A stretch of DNA of 14,134 bases. Source: Verrucomicrobia bacterium UBA3214 (GTDB taxonomy: Bacteria > Verrucomicrobiota > Kiritimatiellia > RFP12 > UBA1067). The DNA lies in assembly GCA_002363575.1 (NCBI GenBank), contig DEWI01000064.1:1-14134 (forward strand). Reading direction: 5' to 3'. The position numbers and the translations under genes are program-made. The notes below the pieces were generated by a model. The model searched no databases, had not been told where the DNA came from, and saw only the letters and a list, made by a program, of their open reading frames with translations. Positions 13,734-14,134 of the stretch are shown here, piece after piece; the stretch's first letter is position 1; each line of letters opens with the position of its first letter.

Positions 13734-14134
13734 CTACTTCTTCTTTTCGACCTTCTGGCCGTCTTTCGAATCCTTGACGATCCAGCCGAGCGCGGCGATA
13801 GCGTCGCGCAGCGCATCGCTCTTCGCCCAATCCCGCGCTTGGCGAGCCTGCGCGCGCTCTTCGAGAAGAGCCTTGACCTCTGCAGGCGCCTCTTCCTTCG
13901 GCGCCTTGCCGAAGAATATGACGCCAAGCACGCTGTCCATGCGCTTGAAAACGCCCAGCACGCCGGCGCCGCCCTTTGCGTTGGCCTCGCGCACCAGTTC
14001 GAAAAGCGCCGCGAACGCGCGCGGGGTGTTGAGATCGTCGTTGATCGCCGCGCTGAAATCGTCGAGATGCTTCAGCGCCCACTGCGGCGGCTCGCCCTCG
14101 GTGGCCTTCTCCGTGCATTCGTCGATGCGCGCAA
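13734..14134 (-). CDS. cysS: Cysteinyl-tRNA synthetase, C-terminal part (5' end outside window)
   Basis: Charges tRNA-Cys with cysteine in the cytoplasm. Only the last 132 codons are present; the Rossmann catalytic core with HIGH and KMSKS motifs lies beyond the right edge. The visible part begins ARIDECTEKA, has the family pattern INDDLNTPRAFAALFELVRE, and ends with the DALR-type module: a helical EERAQARQARDWAKSDALRD stretch followed by IAALGWIVKDSKDG and a lysine-rich tail, stopping at TAG. This resembles the usual CysRS ending, in which a KD(F/W)xxADxIRD helix precedes a short beta ribbon. A thioredoxin gene follows after 29 bases in the same direction, so the two are probably co-transcribed. 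Identification is by recalled family pattern, not a search. Confidence 0.9.
   Translation of the reverse strand, partial: ARIDECTEKATEGEPPQWALKHLDDFSAAINDDLNTPRAFAALFELVREANAKGGAGVLGVFKRMDSVLGVIFFGKAPKEEAPAEVKALLEERAQARQARDWAKSDALRDAIAALGWIVKDSKDGQKVEKKK

Noticed and set aside
13705..14118. Thioredoxin fused to a long N-terminal region
   Set aside because: The region overlaps cysS out of frame and is Arg/Gly-rich. AGGAGG before the ATG at 13704 and the normal 100-aa length fix the start.

Overview
The window carries a Tad/Flp (type IVc) pilus locus read entirely from the minus strand, with the tail of a housekeeping operon (cysS-trxA) at the right edge. Coding DNA is GC-rich (about 60% by eye), so long antisense ORFs shadow the real genes. 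FHA domains in so many parts of a pilus machine, plus sigma-54 control by an FHA-fused activator, recall Verrucomicrobiota/Kiritimatiellota/Lentisphaerota-like or Myxococcota-like bacteria. The sequence alone does not settle the taxon, and no rRNA is present.

Layout from right to left, in transcription order. (1) 14134-13402: the 3' part of cysS, then a small thioredoxin, then strong hairpins including a likely terminator. (2) 13191-11779: a sigma-54 (bEBP) activator whose N-terminal sensor is an FHA domain. (3) 11501-886: a tightly packed run with the order CpaB, CpaC secretin, FHA-CpaF ATPase, TadB, TadC, an FHA-linker-TM protein of 719 aa and an FHA-FHA-TM protein of 788 aa. (4) 736-518 and 346-29: two different Flp-type prepilins.

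The key regulatory observation is a 16-base sequence, TGGCACGCTTTCTGCT, present identically on the minus strand in front of cpaB and in front of each pilin gene. It fits the sigma-54 -24/-12 consensus with exact GG-N10-GC spacing. With the FHA-bEBP gene directly upstream, this gives a self-contained model: the activator switches on three transcription units, one for the secretion machine and one for each pilin.

The second unusual point is five FHA domains in four proteins (activator, motor ATPase and two bitopic membrane proteins). By eye the phosphothreonine-contact residues are complete only in the activator and in the first FHA of the 788-aa protein; the others have lost the Arg or the Asn. 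This suggests a mix of phospho-dependent switches and structural FHA folds, as in the SctD inner-membrane ring protein of type III secretion. The 719-aa protein also has seven tandem 10-residue Thr/Pro repeats that could be phosphorylated ligands. No CpaE/TadZ, prepilin peptidase, TadG/E/F, Ser/Thr kinase or phosphatase is encoded here; some may lie beyond position 1.
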